A stretch of 64,000 nt of DNA, from positions 155,867,057 through 155,931,056 of the forward strand of contig CM043952.1 of the NCBI GenBank assembly GCA_014529385.2, given 5' to 3'. The position numbers and the translations under genes were made by a program. Below are positions 44,712 through 55,652 of the stretch, in pieces. How positions within the stretch are numbered: the first letter of the stretch is position 1; every line of letters starts with the position of its first letter. Source of the stretch: Adiantum capillus-veneris (lineage: Eukaryota > Streptophyta > Polypodiopsida > Polypodiales > Pteridaceae). The notes under the pieces are model-generated. The model did no database searches and had not been told where the DNA came from. It was given only the letters and a program-made list of their open reading frames with translations.

Positions 44712-45064
44712 GAAAATGTACAAAATGTTAAAAATGAACAAAATTTTTGTCTTATAAGACTCTCTTTTTCTTTATTTGTGCACAAAAATGAAGTAGTATG
44801 CATGCTTAGATCAAGTTTGCGGAGACGTCTCCCAAACACCAAGTAGAGCTTGTCACTCTACTATGGAAGATTGATAGGACTAATGTGCAGACATGCTTGC
44901 GGCAGCCTCAGGCTCTCAAGCGCCACATGGACTAGTCATCCATTATGGAATGATGTCGTAGGGTAACATAGGGATCCTCTACCTGCTAAGAGAAGGACTC
45001 ATGAACATGCTTTATCTTCTCTACACCATAGTCAAGGACGACTATGATTTCAAGAGAGAGGTAA
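44712..45064 (+). other. 3' untranslated part of element C
   Basis: Non-coding, from the pol stop to the 3' LTR. It contains a short AT-rich stretch, GTCGTAGGG-type sequence, and ends in the purine tract AGAGAGAGGTAA. Confidence 0.7.
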
Positions 45065-46578
45065 TGTCATAATAATCAATATCTAATTCTCCTAAATGAT
45101 TTTCTCATATTAAACTGATCATTTAATGTGGAGAAGGCCAGGGGAGAAAAAGCTAGAATATTGGTTAAGCTAGCAGACCGGCCACAGTAGGGATCCAAAG
45201 GAGGAAAAATAGGGATCCAAAGGGGGGGCCATCTACAAAAGATCCATGTGCAACAATGGGCTAAAAAGACCCTAAGGTTCAACCCATTAAGACTTCCATA
45301 ATTCAAAGGTTGTGTCCAAAGGTCAACCCTAGGGAAAATTGGATGCTTTTTGTGTGCCCTAAAAGTCTTTGCACATCCCTACATGGGAGGGGGTGAGCCC
45401 TAAAGGTAGGGGATGAGAGAGAAAGCCACACACACACACACACATAGGCTCCCTTTACACAAAGGGAATGAGGGACACATGTGAGCTCCCTAGGCCAGAT
45501 GCCCACAAGGTGTGCCCAATTTCTATTGGATGACCCTTGAAGTGGACCAATGAAAATTAAGCTAGAGTAAATCTAGTTTAATTAATTTAAAAACATTTAA
45601 TAAAAGAAACCAATGAGAATTAAGTCTCCTAGAAGACTATTGGGCAGTCTCCCAAGGGGTCCAATGAGAGTTTAGTTTAATTATTTAATTACCTAAAGCT
45701 CTCACAAAAGGGGAAAGGGGGACACATGTCAGAAGGCTATCACTTATGCTGCTTAATTGTAATTGGCTTGACTTGGGGAGGGCCAATGAGGCTTCAGGAA
45801 GAGCATTTAGCAAGAGGGCTCGCCCAAGAGAGAGAGGGGGCTGATTTTTGCAAGGCATTATCACACACACACTCACACAAGCTCATGTGTGAAGAAAGAG
45901 AAGACTATCTCTTCCCAAGATTTAATGGAGAACTCATCACCTACTCCAAGCTTGTGAGATAGAAGCCTACATCAACACTCTCTTGGCATGTGGATGCAAA
46001 TCCAACCAAGAGCCAAGCTTCAATGCATGCTCATCTCCTCTACCAAGCTAATTACTAAGATAAGCTATGCTACATATGAGTGATTATGTGAGGAGATGTA
46101 CATCTTTCTCGTAAGATACTCCTTATTCCTCTCAATCTACTCTCATACCCTGCTAGCTCTCACCATCTTCAAAGGTGTGTGAGGTCTTGGGTCTGAGAAT
46201 GGGGATAATTCAAGTTGTGTTTGATTAAGTGTTTTGCTCAGTGCATGAATCTTTCATCTTCATTGCACTAGCTAGTCTTGAAGGAACACAAAGAATTGTA
46301 TTGTACAATGTCTCTCTTGATGGGAGAAACCATAATACAAAGCCTTTTGGAGGGGGGACCGGCTCCATGAAAATCCGGTCCTCAACTGTTGTCAATAGCT
46401 TAATTTCTCTCTCTTTTGAAAGTATTGTCGATGCTATCTAACTAGGTGTTATGCTTTTTGTTGCTCTCTCCACCCAAGCACTCTTGTAATTCTCATTAGG
46501 AATCTACTCTAATGAAATGCCCACTATGTTCATGCTAATTGCCGCTACACATAAGTTATTAGGCCATTAAATGTTACA
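45065..46578 (+). repeat. 3' LTR of element C
   Basis: It pairs with 37695-39193 and is followed directly by CAAAG. A segment at about 45984-46078 (starting GCATGTGGATGCAAATCC) is absent from the left LTR. Confidence 0.95.
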
Positions 46579-46583
46579 CAAAG

Positions 46584-46745
46584 GCTGCTACATGATCTAT
46601 AGGATCTCTGTTTCCCGTATATTTCTTGTTTACCCATTTTTGCACCTGAGACGATCTAATTCTATGATGGTCTACAAATCTCATCATTGGTTCTCCTCGT
46701 CCTACTCGATATACCTCCTTTGGCCTTTGGTAGTGGGAGAGTTCT
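46584..46745 (-). pseudogene. Gag of the outer element, part right of element C
   Basis: The minus strand reads PMMRFVDHHRIRSSQVQKWV, NKKYTGNRDPIDHVAAF and then meets the TSD. The frame continues as VRVIRAEEVLDF at 37694, so C split the Gag domain cleanly. It has no in-frame stop over this stretch. Confidence 0.8.
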
Positions 46746-46917
46746 TCTCCCAGAGGTGCCCCTAAGCCATAATTTCTAATGGTTCTCCAAGAGGTGGTTC
46801 ATCTCTTCAAACTCATTCTATGGGTTGTCTTCTAGGCTCTGTTGACTCTTGAATTTTTGTCTTACTCTCGCCTTGATACCATGAATAGAGTGGTGGTTCT
46901 TGTAAATCCCTTAGCCC

Positions 46918-47945
46918 TCATGTGGTTGGATAACCATCTCGGTTTCGGTCTCGTTCTAATGTCGCACTTTGTTGAAGCCATGCCTGCAATGATGGTTGGG
47001 TTGTTGGTTGGTTTTGGTAGTTGAACGTCTGGTGTCGGTTAGAATGTGAGGTCGCGTCATACTCTTTTGAAAATGGATTTGTCGATTTGCTAGGGGTGTA
47101 GGTGACCCTTGACACTTCTTCGGGGGCATATGTTGATGTCTCTGGAATTGTTGCCTTTTCTACCTCCCTTGGGAGAATACGTTTGTATTCTCGCCTGTAC
47201 CTATCAACAAAAATGATATCCTTCCCCATAGAAATTTCATAAGAGAATAAGTAAAGAACCTTGTCTTTGCTTAATTCGTTTGGTAGGGTTCTTTGCATCA
47301 AAACCAAGAGACTATTCCCTCGCTCTCATGCTTGTAAATTCCCACATTCTCATTATAGGTAGAGACCCTGGTTGTTTTCTTATCATACATAAAAAGAGCT
47401 CCAAGTCGATCAATGTTTGGAGGCGGTTCTTGTGTCTCTGAAACCATTTTTCCTTTTGCCACGTTATCTCCATATCTGTTGTAATCCTCAAGGTTACTAA
47501 CTATCAAATAGTGGTTCCCCTTTTTGTCTCGGAATCTATCTCCATCATCATAGACTCGAATTATCTCCAGTCTCTGAGCAGGTCTTTCTTCGATACAAAT
47601 ACACTTGGGTCCTCGATAGAAAGAATAAACTAGGGCTCCCCTAGAGTTTGTTCCTTCTAAGAAGATTATAGTGAACTTGGCATTATTCAAAGGATTTTGG
47701 GAGGTGCCTCCTCCTAGCATTGGTCCTTCATCGGAGAAAACTCCTGGCTGTTGACTACCCATCATGAAGAAGGACTTATCTAATGAAGTGTCAGTATCAC
47801 TACCCTCCTCAATGATCGGTGCTAATGGATCTAGCCTTGCCTGAGTTACACTCCCCTCAGTGGACACTAAGCTACCTTGATCACCTGCCACCTTTTGATC
47901 TCTATGAATGTGTTTTCCTAATCTTAAATTCATCAAACTTAGCAA
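46918..47945 (-). pseudogene. N-terminal gag-associated ORF of the outer element
   Basis: Two overlapping open blocks in different frames. The first (47945-47298) starts MLSLMNLRLGKHIHRDQK and includes KFTIIFLEGTNSRGALVYSF, RLEIIRVYDDGDRFRDKKGN and HYLIVSNLEDYNRYGDNVAK. The second (47307-46918) includes LSKDKVLYLFSYEISMGKDI and DRYRREYKRILPREVEKA and ends in a Gln/Ser-rich stretch. No named domain is recognised, but the even coding character and position before the Gag domain suggest a long N-terminal extension of Gag. A frameshift near 47300 separates the blocks. The start codon is uncertain. Confidence 0.6.
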
Positions 47946-47954
47946 TTCAATTTA

Positions 47955-48113
47955 TCACAAATCCAATGACTCACCTGGAAAAGGATTAGTTTCCGCCCAA
48001 CTTCTTGCCTTGCAATTGAATATACATGTACACAAGCGTTTAATTTCGGCAATCCAATCAAAGCATTTAACCGCTAGAGGTGGTCTTAGTAATGATTGGT
48101 ACAACTGGAGGGT
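47955..48113 (-). CDS. Small open frame upstream of the gag-associated ORF
   Basis: A 52-codon stretch without ATG, between stops, reads LYQSLLRPPLAVKCFDWIAE and CIFNCKARSWAETNPFPG. It looks coding by composition (Trp, Cys, balanced charge), but no family is recognised. It contains a splice-donor-like CAG/GTGAGT at about 47969-47977. It could be the decayed beginning of the gag-associated protein. Confidence 0.3.
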   Translation of the reverse strand, partial: TLQLYQSLLRPPLAVKCFDWIAEIKRLCTCIFNCKARSWAETNPFPGESLDL

Positions 48114-48350
48114 TTACCTCAACCACTACTGTATTTTATACACTTTTGATGTTCTTGATTAGGTCTGCTAATCTGGAACTATACTTCCCTCGAATGTTGG
48201 TCAATTTACAGGGAAAGTCTTAATTCCGTCTTTGCTCCGTCAAAAGGTCAAACAAGGTCCAATTTCACTTTTGAAAGAAGTTCTGGAACTCTTAAGTCAA
48301 TTGGAACATCACTTACATCCTCAGTCAGCTTTTCTCTTCACTAAGCCCCT

Positions 48351-49220
48351 GTAGACATCCTACACGCAGGATGCCTACCTGGTCTGTTTTGCTTTGATTT
48401 TGCACTATAGATTCCCCTTGATGTGTTGAGTCCACGGCTGGTTTTACTTTTTGATTTGGACACCTATAAGCTGGTCAATTGATTAGAAATCTGTTCCAGC
48501 AGCCTGATGTTTGTCTGACCAGTCAAATCAACTCCAATTTGGACCAAAATTGACTAGGAGGTTTGCCTCAGGCTATACAACACCCTGCTATGCCTATAGT
48601 TAGTTTTTGGCTTCAATATCATGCAGTAGACATCCTACACGTAGCATGTCTAAGTGCTCAAAATGGCTTCAAATGCAAAGCACAGGCTTCTCTTAAGGTG
48701 TTGATCACTTTGGTATGCTCAAAGTTGGGTTTGGAGTGCTAAATCACATAGAATACATCCTACGCGTAGGATGTCTATATGGTCTGTTTGACCCCAAACT
48801 TGAGCCCCAACTTCCCCTTGATGTCAGCAACCCAGTGCTATACTTAGATTTTAGTTTGGATTTCAAAAGACCCCAATTTTAGTTATCCTAGCCCTTTTCA
48901 GTCGAAAATGTTAAAGTCTGCTTAAAACCCAATTTTCTCACCCAATTGAGATGAAACCTTTCTTAGGCACTCAATAAATCATGGAGATCATGTTCATGCA
49001 GCCATCCTATGGTTTTGGTCTTAAAATAATGCCTTGGCACAATTTGGGTAGGATGTCTAGCAATTTCCTTTCTATTTGGCCTTATCCTGTCAAGATATGG
49101 TCAAACTTCCACTTTCCAGGTGAAAATAGGGTAAAACCTACCTTCTAAACACACTAGTCAACTCAGATTTTCAAAATTTCCACCAGAACACCCTGTAGAC
49201 ATCCTACGCGTAGCATGTCT
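48351..49220 (-). repeat. Palindrome array in the 5' leader of the outer element
   Basis: Palindrome copies lie at 48351-48378 (degenerate), 48626-48652 (one arm changed), 48753-48778 (perfect core ACATCCTACGCGTAGGATGT) and 49195-49220 (one change), with a half-site at 49048-49058. Spacing is less regular than at 15140-16021 (275, 127, 442 bp; 295 bp from 48753 to the half-site). A following CTGGTCTGTTTT or ATGGTCTGTTTG and CTTCCCCTTGATGT recur after two copies, showing that the flanks are repeated too. The array lies between the primer binding site and the first ORF on the minus strand. Confidence 0.8.
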
Positions 49221-49748
49221 CCTTGCTTAAAATTTAATTTTTTTCTAACGGAAGTACTCCTTATGCTCTACAGCTCTCTCAGAAACACTCACATAAACTT
49301 TTTGAACTTCACTTCAACTTTTAAACACTCTTTTCCGTCTTTTACAACCTTGTGATGAGCCTAAGAGCAAATAAAACATGCATGAAGTGCTCCAAATCAT
49401 AAATCATGATGTCCTACTTACCCTACTCCTACTGATCACGTGAGATGGTGATAGTGGTGTCTCGGTTGCTTCTTGGACTCTCCGGACTCTCAAGCTATCC
49501 TTTCACCACCTCTACCACTCCAACTCCTACTCTCTACATCACAACTTAACTAATACCTAAAACTATCTAAGTCTACCTAAGTCTAACTAAGTCCAAGGAT
49601 CTAAGCCAGACACTCACTCCCTAGACTCCTCCTAAGACCTAGAGAGGCCTCCACCCTCTGATCCTATCTAAACATAAAACAAGACTCTAGCAAGCCAGAG
49701 AATCCCTATCCTCAAGGACTAATCTCGGTCACCTACCTAGGGTTTTCT

Positions 49749-49766
49749 TCCCCGACAGCGGCGTCA
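49749..49766 (-). promoter_or_regulatory. Primer binding site of element A, tRNA-Asp-like
   Basis: The minus strand reads TGACGCCGCTGTCGGGGA one base after the 5' LTR. It differs at three positions from TGGCGCCGTTGCCGGGGA, the tRNA-Asp-type site used by many plant gypsy elements (recalled, not searched). Elements B, C and D instead use the tRNA-Met site. Confidence 0.7.
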
Positions 49767-49767
49767 A

Positions 49768-50778
<1,011 letters not shown>

Positions 50779-50783
50779 GGAAC

Positions 50784-51151
50784 TTTCCACTAGTTTTCTC
50801 TCCATCTATGGAAGACGGTTGGAGACTTATCAAAGGTGCCCCATACTTCACATTAGGAAGAGAATGGGGTTTAGGAGGGCCTCTTAATTTTCCATGAGAT
50901 TATGGAGGTGATTAACATTTTGACAAATAGATGCATGCCATGTGTACAAGAATGGTGGGTGTATAAGAGAGGTGTAAGAGTGGTCAAAGGATGCACTTAG
51001 ATTAGAGTTTTGTAATCTTTTCGTAGATATGTTACATGATATGGTTTTGTCCATTAGATTTTAAACTTTTGATTCCATTACATGACCTAGTTTTCTTAAT
51101 CTTTGTGTTTACTCCAATTACGCCTCATGGATGGCCTCCTCATCACATATG
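50784..51151. other. Flank right of element A, no gene recognised
   Basis: Right-hand flanking DNA of the outer element; before insertion it was joined to 10500. No ORF or known repeat is recognised. Confidence 0.5.
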
Positions 51152-51600
51152 GTTTGATTTTTATTTATTTTTTTAAGTGCTCTATTGAGCTTGAACTCAT
51201 AAAGTTACAAAGAGCCCTGGCATATCATTTGCATAAGGTCTTCCATGAAAAAATACATCAAAGGGGAAGACCATCCTGAGTAACCTTACTTATTTAGCTT
51301 GCATTTCTTACAACAACGTATTTTCTCCCAGCACATTTCTAGAAAAAACATTTGTGTCCAGGGGATCACACTTCTCTTGAAACAGTAGCACAATTTTGGA
51401 CTACCAAATAGCACTCAATACAGTGGCTCTTACTACGCAAATATCAATCAAAAGATTCAAATCATCCGATTGGAACCCATAGAAAGGTCGCGCCTAAAGA
51501 AGGGAGTTCCCAAATGTGTGTACACCCTCCTGTAGACTGAGCCAGTGAAGTCTTTCATTTTTGGACATCCCCAGAACAAGTTAAAATTTTCTTTTTTGAA
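51152..51600 (-). pseudogene. Antisense L1-like LINE 3' fragment
   Basis: On the minus strand FNLFWGCPKMKDFTGSVYRR (about 51595-51535) resembles the zinc-binding motif region (zf-RVT) after plant LINE reverse transcriptase, where HLFWECPK-type sequence is usual. The fragment ends in a T-rich tract at 51152-51174 on plus, that is an A-rich 3' tail on minus, as expected for a LINE end. It is short and decayed. Confidence 0.4.
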
Positions 51601-52139
51601 ATTTAAACCAGAGGAGGGACTTTAATTAGAGAACCCCTAGTTCTGGCCATTGAAGATTACAACATCATATATAGGTGGAATGCAATTATGCATCGAGGTT
51701 AATTAGGAGGTATCTAGAGAGTTTCCCCTTTGGATCGCAAAGAAAATTGAAAACATATGCTAGCCATTGTGCAAAGAAAGAACGGTGCACAATTGTGGGT
51801 AGGTGGTTGAACAAGGTACAACACATACGCGGCACACGGACGAGTGAGGAGAGTGGATAGAAAGTGGTTTTTTTTCCAAAAGCTAGGCACTTGTACCTAC
51901 TATAACCAAGCTCTCATGCTCAAGTGCCTTATCTTAAAACGATTTCTGTGGGACTTGAGGTGCCAAGCTCGATTGCCATCCGCTTCATGGTAATTTTAAT
52001 GCCAAGTTGAGAGTCCTTAGTGTTGTATGTAAATGAATCTATGTAGATTTTAAGTAATGAAATCATATAATGGAGCTAGAAATAGGTAATATGGTGTTCA
52101 ATAGCAATTTTATCTTTTTTGAAGATAGTGAACTCAAGA

Positions 52140-55100
52140 TTTCCTTCGTGGATTGTGCTACTGCTCTCACTCGGCTGACTGGATCTTATCGCTACTTGAG
52201 ATGAAAGTGCTACCAATGAAGAGCATATCATAACATATACCCTTACACTTGAAACTCAGGAAAGCCAATGGAGAGGGGAAGGCCTCTAGAGGGAGTAAGA
52301 AGAATCTTGTTATTGGGGCACACTTGTTCAAGGACCCTCTATTTAGAAGGCTTACCAAGAAAGTGTTGAGTAAACTCAATAAAGATATTAATATTGAAAA
52401 CCTAAATATTGGGACCTCTTTGCTCATAAAATATAGAAAGCGATCAAATGTTTGGGCCCTCGGGAGAAAAAGGCCCGAGAAGAGCATTAGAAGCAACTCG
52501 AAGAGAAGGTTGCCATTCTAACTTCCAAAACAGCTATTGGGTAAGTCTCCAAACAACAACACAAAAGGTGGTTGGAAGCTAAAGACAACCTAGCTGAGAA
52601 AAAACTCGAGGAGGTTAGGAGGGAAAGATTGATATCTAGGGAGACATTCCTCCAGCGAGACTCCCACTAATCAAGCACATCTTTTTAGGGCCTGAAAATC
52701 AAGAAGAGATGGGGCTCCATTCACTCGCTCATAGATGAGGATGGTAATGCTACATAGACCAAGACATTATGGCTAGGATGATGCTTGATCATCCTAGCCA
52801 AATAATTGGCCAACCAAAGACCCGCTCTCAAGAAGTGGTTGAAGCCAGAGTGACCTTGCTCAATAAAGTTAATAGGAAAACTCCCCAACCTAAAGCCAAT
52901 CGTCTTGAGATGGCCCTTCCTGAAGATGAATGCTCACTTGCATTGCACTCTCTTGGCAAGGAGAAGTCCCCTGACTGGGATGGTCTGACCATTGAATTCT
53001 TCTGGGACTTCTAGGATGACCTCAAGGCCCCATTTACGTGTATGGATAACCAAAGGGTTGTTGGATCCTAGTGTGAAAAGAGGTCTTATCAAGCATATCC
53101 CGAAACAAGTTTGTTGCTCGCATCTTAAGCACCGGTGTCCCATAACTATGATGTCTGTGGCATACAAAATCATAGCCAAGGAAATCACTCTCAGAATTTA
53201 CCTAGATAGAGTCATCTCCCCTCATCAACATGGATTTATCAAAGGAAGGTCAATATATGACGATATCTTGTCAGCAATGGTTCGCATTGAGTACGTAGCC
53301 TTCACAAAGCACGAGTGCATTTTGCTTCAGTTAGACCTCGACAAGGCTTATGATAGAATTATGTGGTCCTTGCTATTGGAGTTGTCATAAAATCATTGGG
53401 CTTTAGGCCTTGCTTTTGTCAACTTATTCACACTCTAGGTGCAGGCAGTCAATCTGAACTCTTATTCAATGATAGAGTTGTGGGCTCCTTTGAAGCTTAA
53501 AGATCTATCAAGCAAGGATTCCCCCTGGTCCCTCTTCTATTTTCTATTGGGTTGCATCCTCTAAGAATGATGCTCGAAGCTGCTACCGCGCGGGGGGAAA
53601 TTCAAGGTTTAACTCTGCCCGATAACGACTAGCTTCTAGTCAAGATGTTTGTAAAATGACTCCCTCCTCTTTTTGAAAGCCTTTCCTCAAGTCCTTAGGA
53701 AGTCCCTTTATATTGAGCATACATTTTCTATGGCTTTGGGGTCAAAGTGCATTATTGAGAAGTCTAGATTGATCTCCCAAACGGAAAGCAACTCATTTGA
53801 CCCATCGGTCTCGTCATATGAGATTGTGTCTAAAGGAAGGATTTTTAAACATCTAGGTGCCCCCTTGGGGGTGGGCGTTACACACAAACAAAGATTTCAA
53901 TGGGTCCAAGAGAAGATCCAAAAAAAATGAGAAGGTGGGAGCGTGTGTTGCTTCCCTTCCAGAGTCCGGTCAAAGTGATCAACTCATTTATGCTTCCTTA
54001 TATTACCGTTACTAAAAAATGAGAAGGTGGGAGTATGTGTTGCTTCCCTTCTAGAGTCCGATCAAAGTGATCAACTCATTTATGCTCCTCAAAATTGCCA
54101 ACTATAACTAGAATGAGATTTTGAAACCTATCAAAAGATTCTTATGGAGGAACAATACTAAAGCCTCGTTGTCGTGGAAATGGGAAAAGTGGGAAGGTAT
54201 CGCACGACTCTTGGTCCAAGGTGGCATGGTAATTCTCAACCTTGTTGTTCATGCTGAGGCCCTGTGCACCAAGTTTGCGGTCTCAATCGCAAAACAAGAG
54301 CAATCTTGGGCAGTCATAACCAAGTTTGTGATCTCAATCGCAAAACAAGACCAGTCTTGGGAAGTCATGACCAAGGATATGATAGACAAGGCAAAACTTT
54401 ACTCTGAAGGTGGTCAGTGGAAAGGGATCGAGGTGCATGACAAACTATTAGCCCCAAGAAGGTCTACTTTGAGACTGGGTGGCCACGAGAGAGCTAGTGC
54501 AAAAGTGCAATAGAGCAACATGGGTACTAGAATGGCGTGAATTAACTAGATACTTCAAAAAACTCCATTTTGCACTGGTCCCATTGACTATCTAGAGTTG
54601 CAGGTGTAATTCTAACTCCCTTATTGGAGAGAAACTGCAAGAAGAATGAACATTATAGGTCTTCAACCGTTGAGCCACTTCTGAGATAGAAATAGCAAGT
54701 GTTGGAAATCCTCCGACTAGGTGGAAGCCCAGTTTTAACTCAATGGCACTAAGAAGCTTCTTGTAAACAGAGCAATAGAAGGCTTGGACAATATTTTGAT
54801 GCCAATTTGTGAATCTACTTTTGAGGAAAAAGTTTGGAAATGGCCTTTGTGTAGTCAATTCTTCAAACCTCATGCCAAGAGGATTTAGCAAGCATTAATA
54901 CATGAGGCTAATTGGTTCGCACCTTTGAACAAGCAGTGGAAGAAACAATGGATGGAGTCTAGATGGGTTGAGGTCACGAAGAACATTTTGGTATCCACAG
55001 TGCCCTCAGTTTATGAAGATATTTCTATGGAAAGTATTGTAGAGGGCCTTGCCGACAGGCGTCAAGATCCATGCACGTGGTATCGAGTCTGATAGATGTT

Positions 55101-55652
55101 CAAGGTGCATATTGGCTACTAAAGACCTTGTCCACCTTTTCATGGAATGCCCTGCTATTAGAGGCCTTGCATGCAAAATGTGCAAATGGATACAAAGAAC
55201 ATGAAAGATAGGATTTTTCAAGAAGGATTTGTGCCTTGGTGAGGAAAAGAAGTTTTGAAGTTCTACACTCCTCGTCTGTACTCAAATTGTCAGATATTGT
55301 TTCTTCAGTAATATATGGAAGGCCAGGAATTGTCGGATCTTTGATAGAGACCTCTCTGTGGATAGCTTCTCGGAGATTGTGCAAGAAAGTAAGGAGTTAA
55401 TATATGTGGTAGTTAAAAGGTATAACTCGGAGGATTGGCTTAGGAAGATCATTTCCATCCGGTCGACCCGCGTCGTGTAAAGGACTGGGCTTTTTGTAGC
55501 AATACGTCACTAGGTACTTTTGACTACGCTATGATGTAACCTTCTATCCCTCAAGGCTCGGCATGAGCTTGAGGCTGATTTGTATTTTTCCTAATGACAT
55601 TTTAATACATTCATTTACAATTGTGAGTTTTGCAAAAAAAAAAGAAAAAAAA
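52140..55652 (+). pseudogene. L1-like LINE remnant: RT, zinc-binding motif, poly-A tail
   Basis: Non-LTR retrotransposon ORF2 in broken frames. The pre-RT region has KDNLAEKKLEEVRRERL, KIKKRWGSIHSLIDEDG and LGKEKSPDWDGLTIEFFWDF (52930). RT motifs follow: HRCPITMMSVAYKIIAKEIT, QHGFIKGRSIYDDILSAM and LLQLDLDKAYDRIMWSLLLE (52992-53390), then IFKHLGAPLGV (53850). The catalytic F/YADD box is lost or frameshifted around 53650. The C-terminal region has IKRFLWRN and, near 55100, CSRCILATKDLVHLFMECP, the LINE zinc-binding motif. Tandem duplications occur at 53927/54019 (92 bp) and 54271/54322 (51 bp, in frame). It ends in an A-rich tail at 55633-55651. The endonuclease domain is not recognisable. Confidence 0.8.

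Larger units (their letters stand above)
37695..46578 (+). mobile_element. Element C: Ty3/gypsy retrotransposon
   Basis: An 8,884-bp plus-strand element with LTRs of 1,499 bp (37695-39193) and 1,514 bp (45065-46578). The 5-bp duplication CAAAG lies at 37690-37694 and 46579-46583. The primer binding site TGGTATCAGAGC follows the 5' LTR, and a purine tract AGAGAGAGGTAA (about 45053-45064) precedes the 3' LTR. It encodes gag with an Arg/Ser-rich region, protease, RT, RNase H, integrase and a chromodomain-like end. It inserted into the gag ORF of the outer element. The LTRs differ by indels: about 60 bp present only in the left copy (near 38310-38370) and about 95 bp only in the right copy (near 45984-46078). 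Confidence 0.95.

Noticed and set aside
47969-47977. CAG/GTGAGT as a splice donor of a spliced gag leader
   Set aside because: The motif is good, but any acceptor before the next ATG would leave an intron of only about 30-60 bp, too short for plants; no other evidence of splicing.
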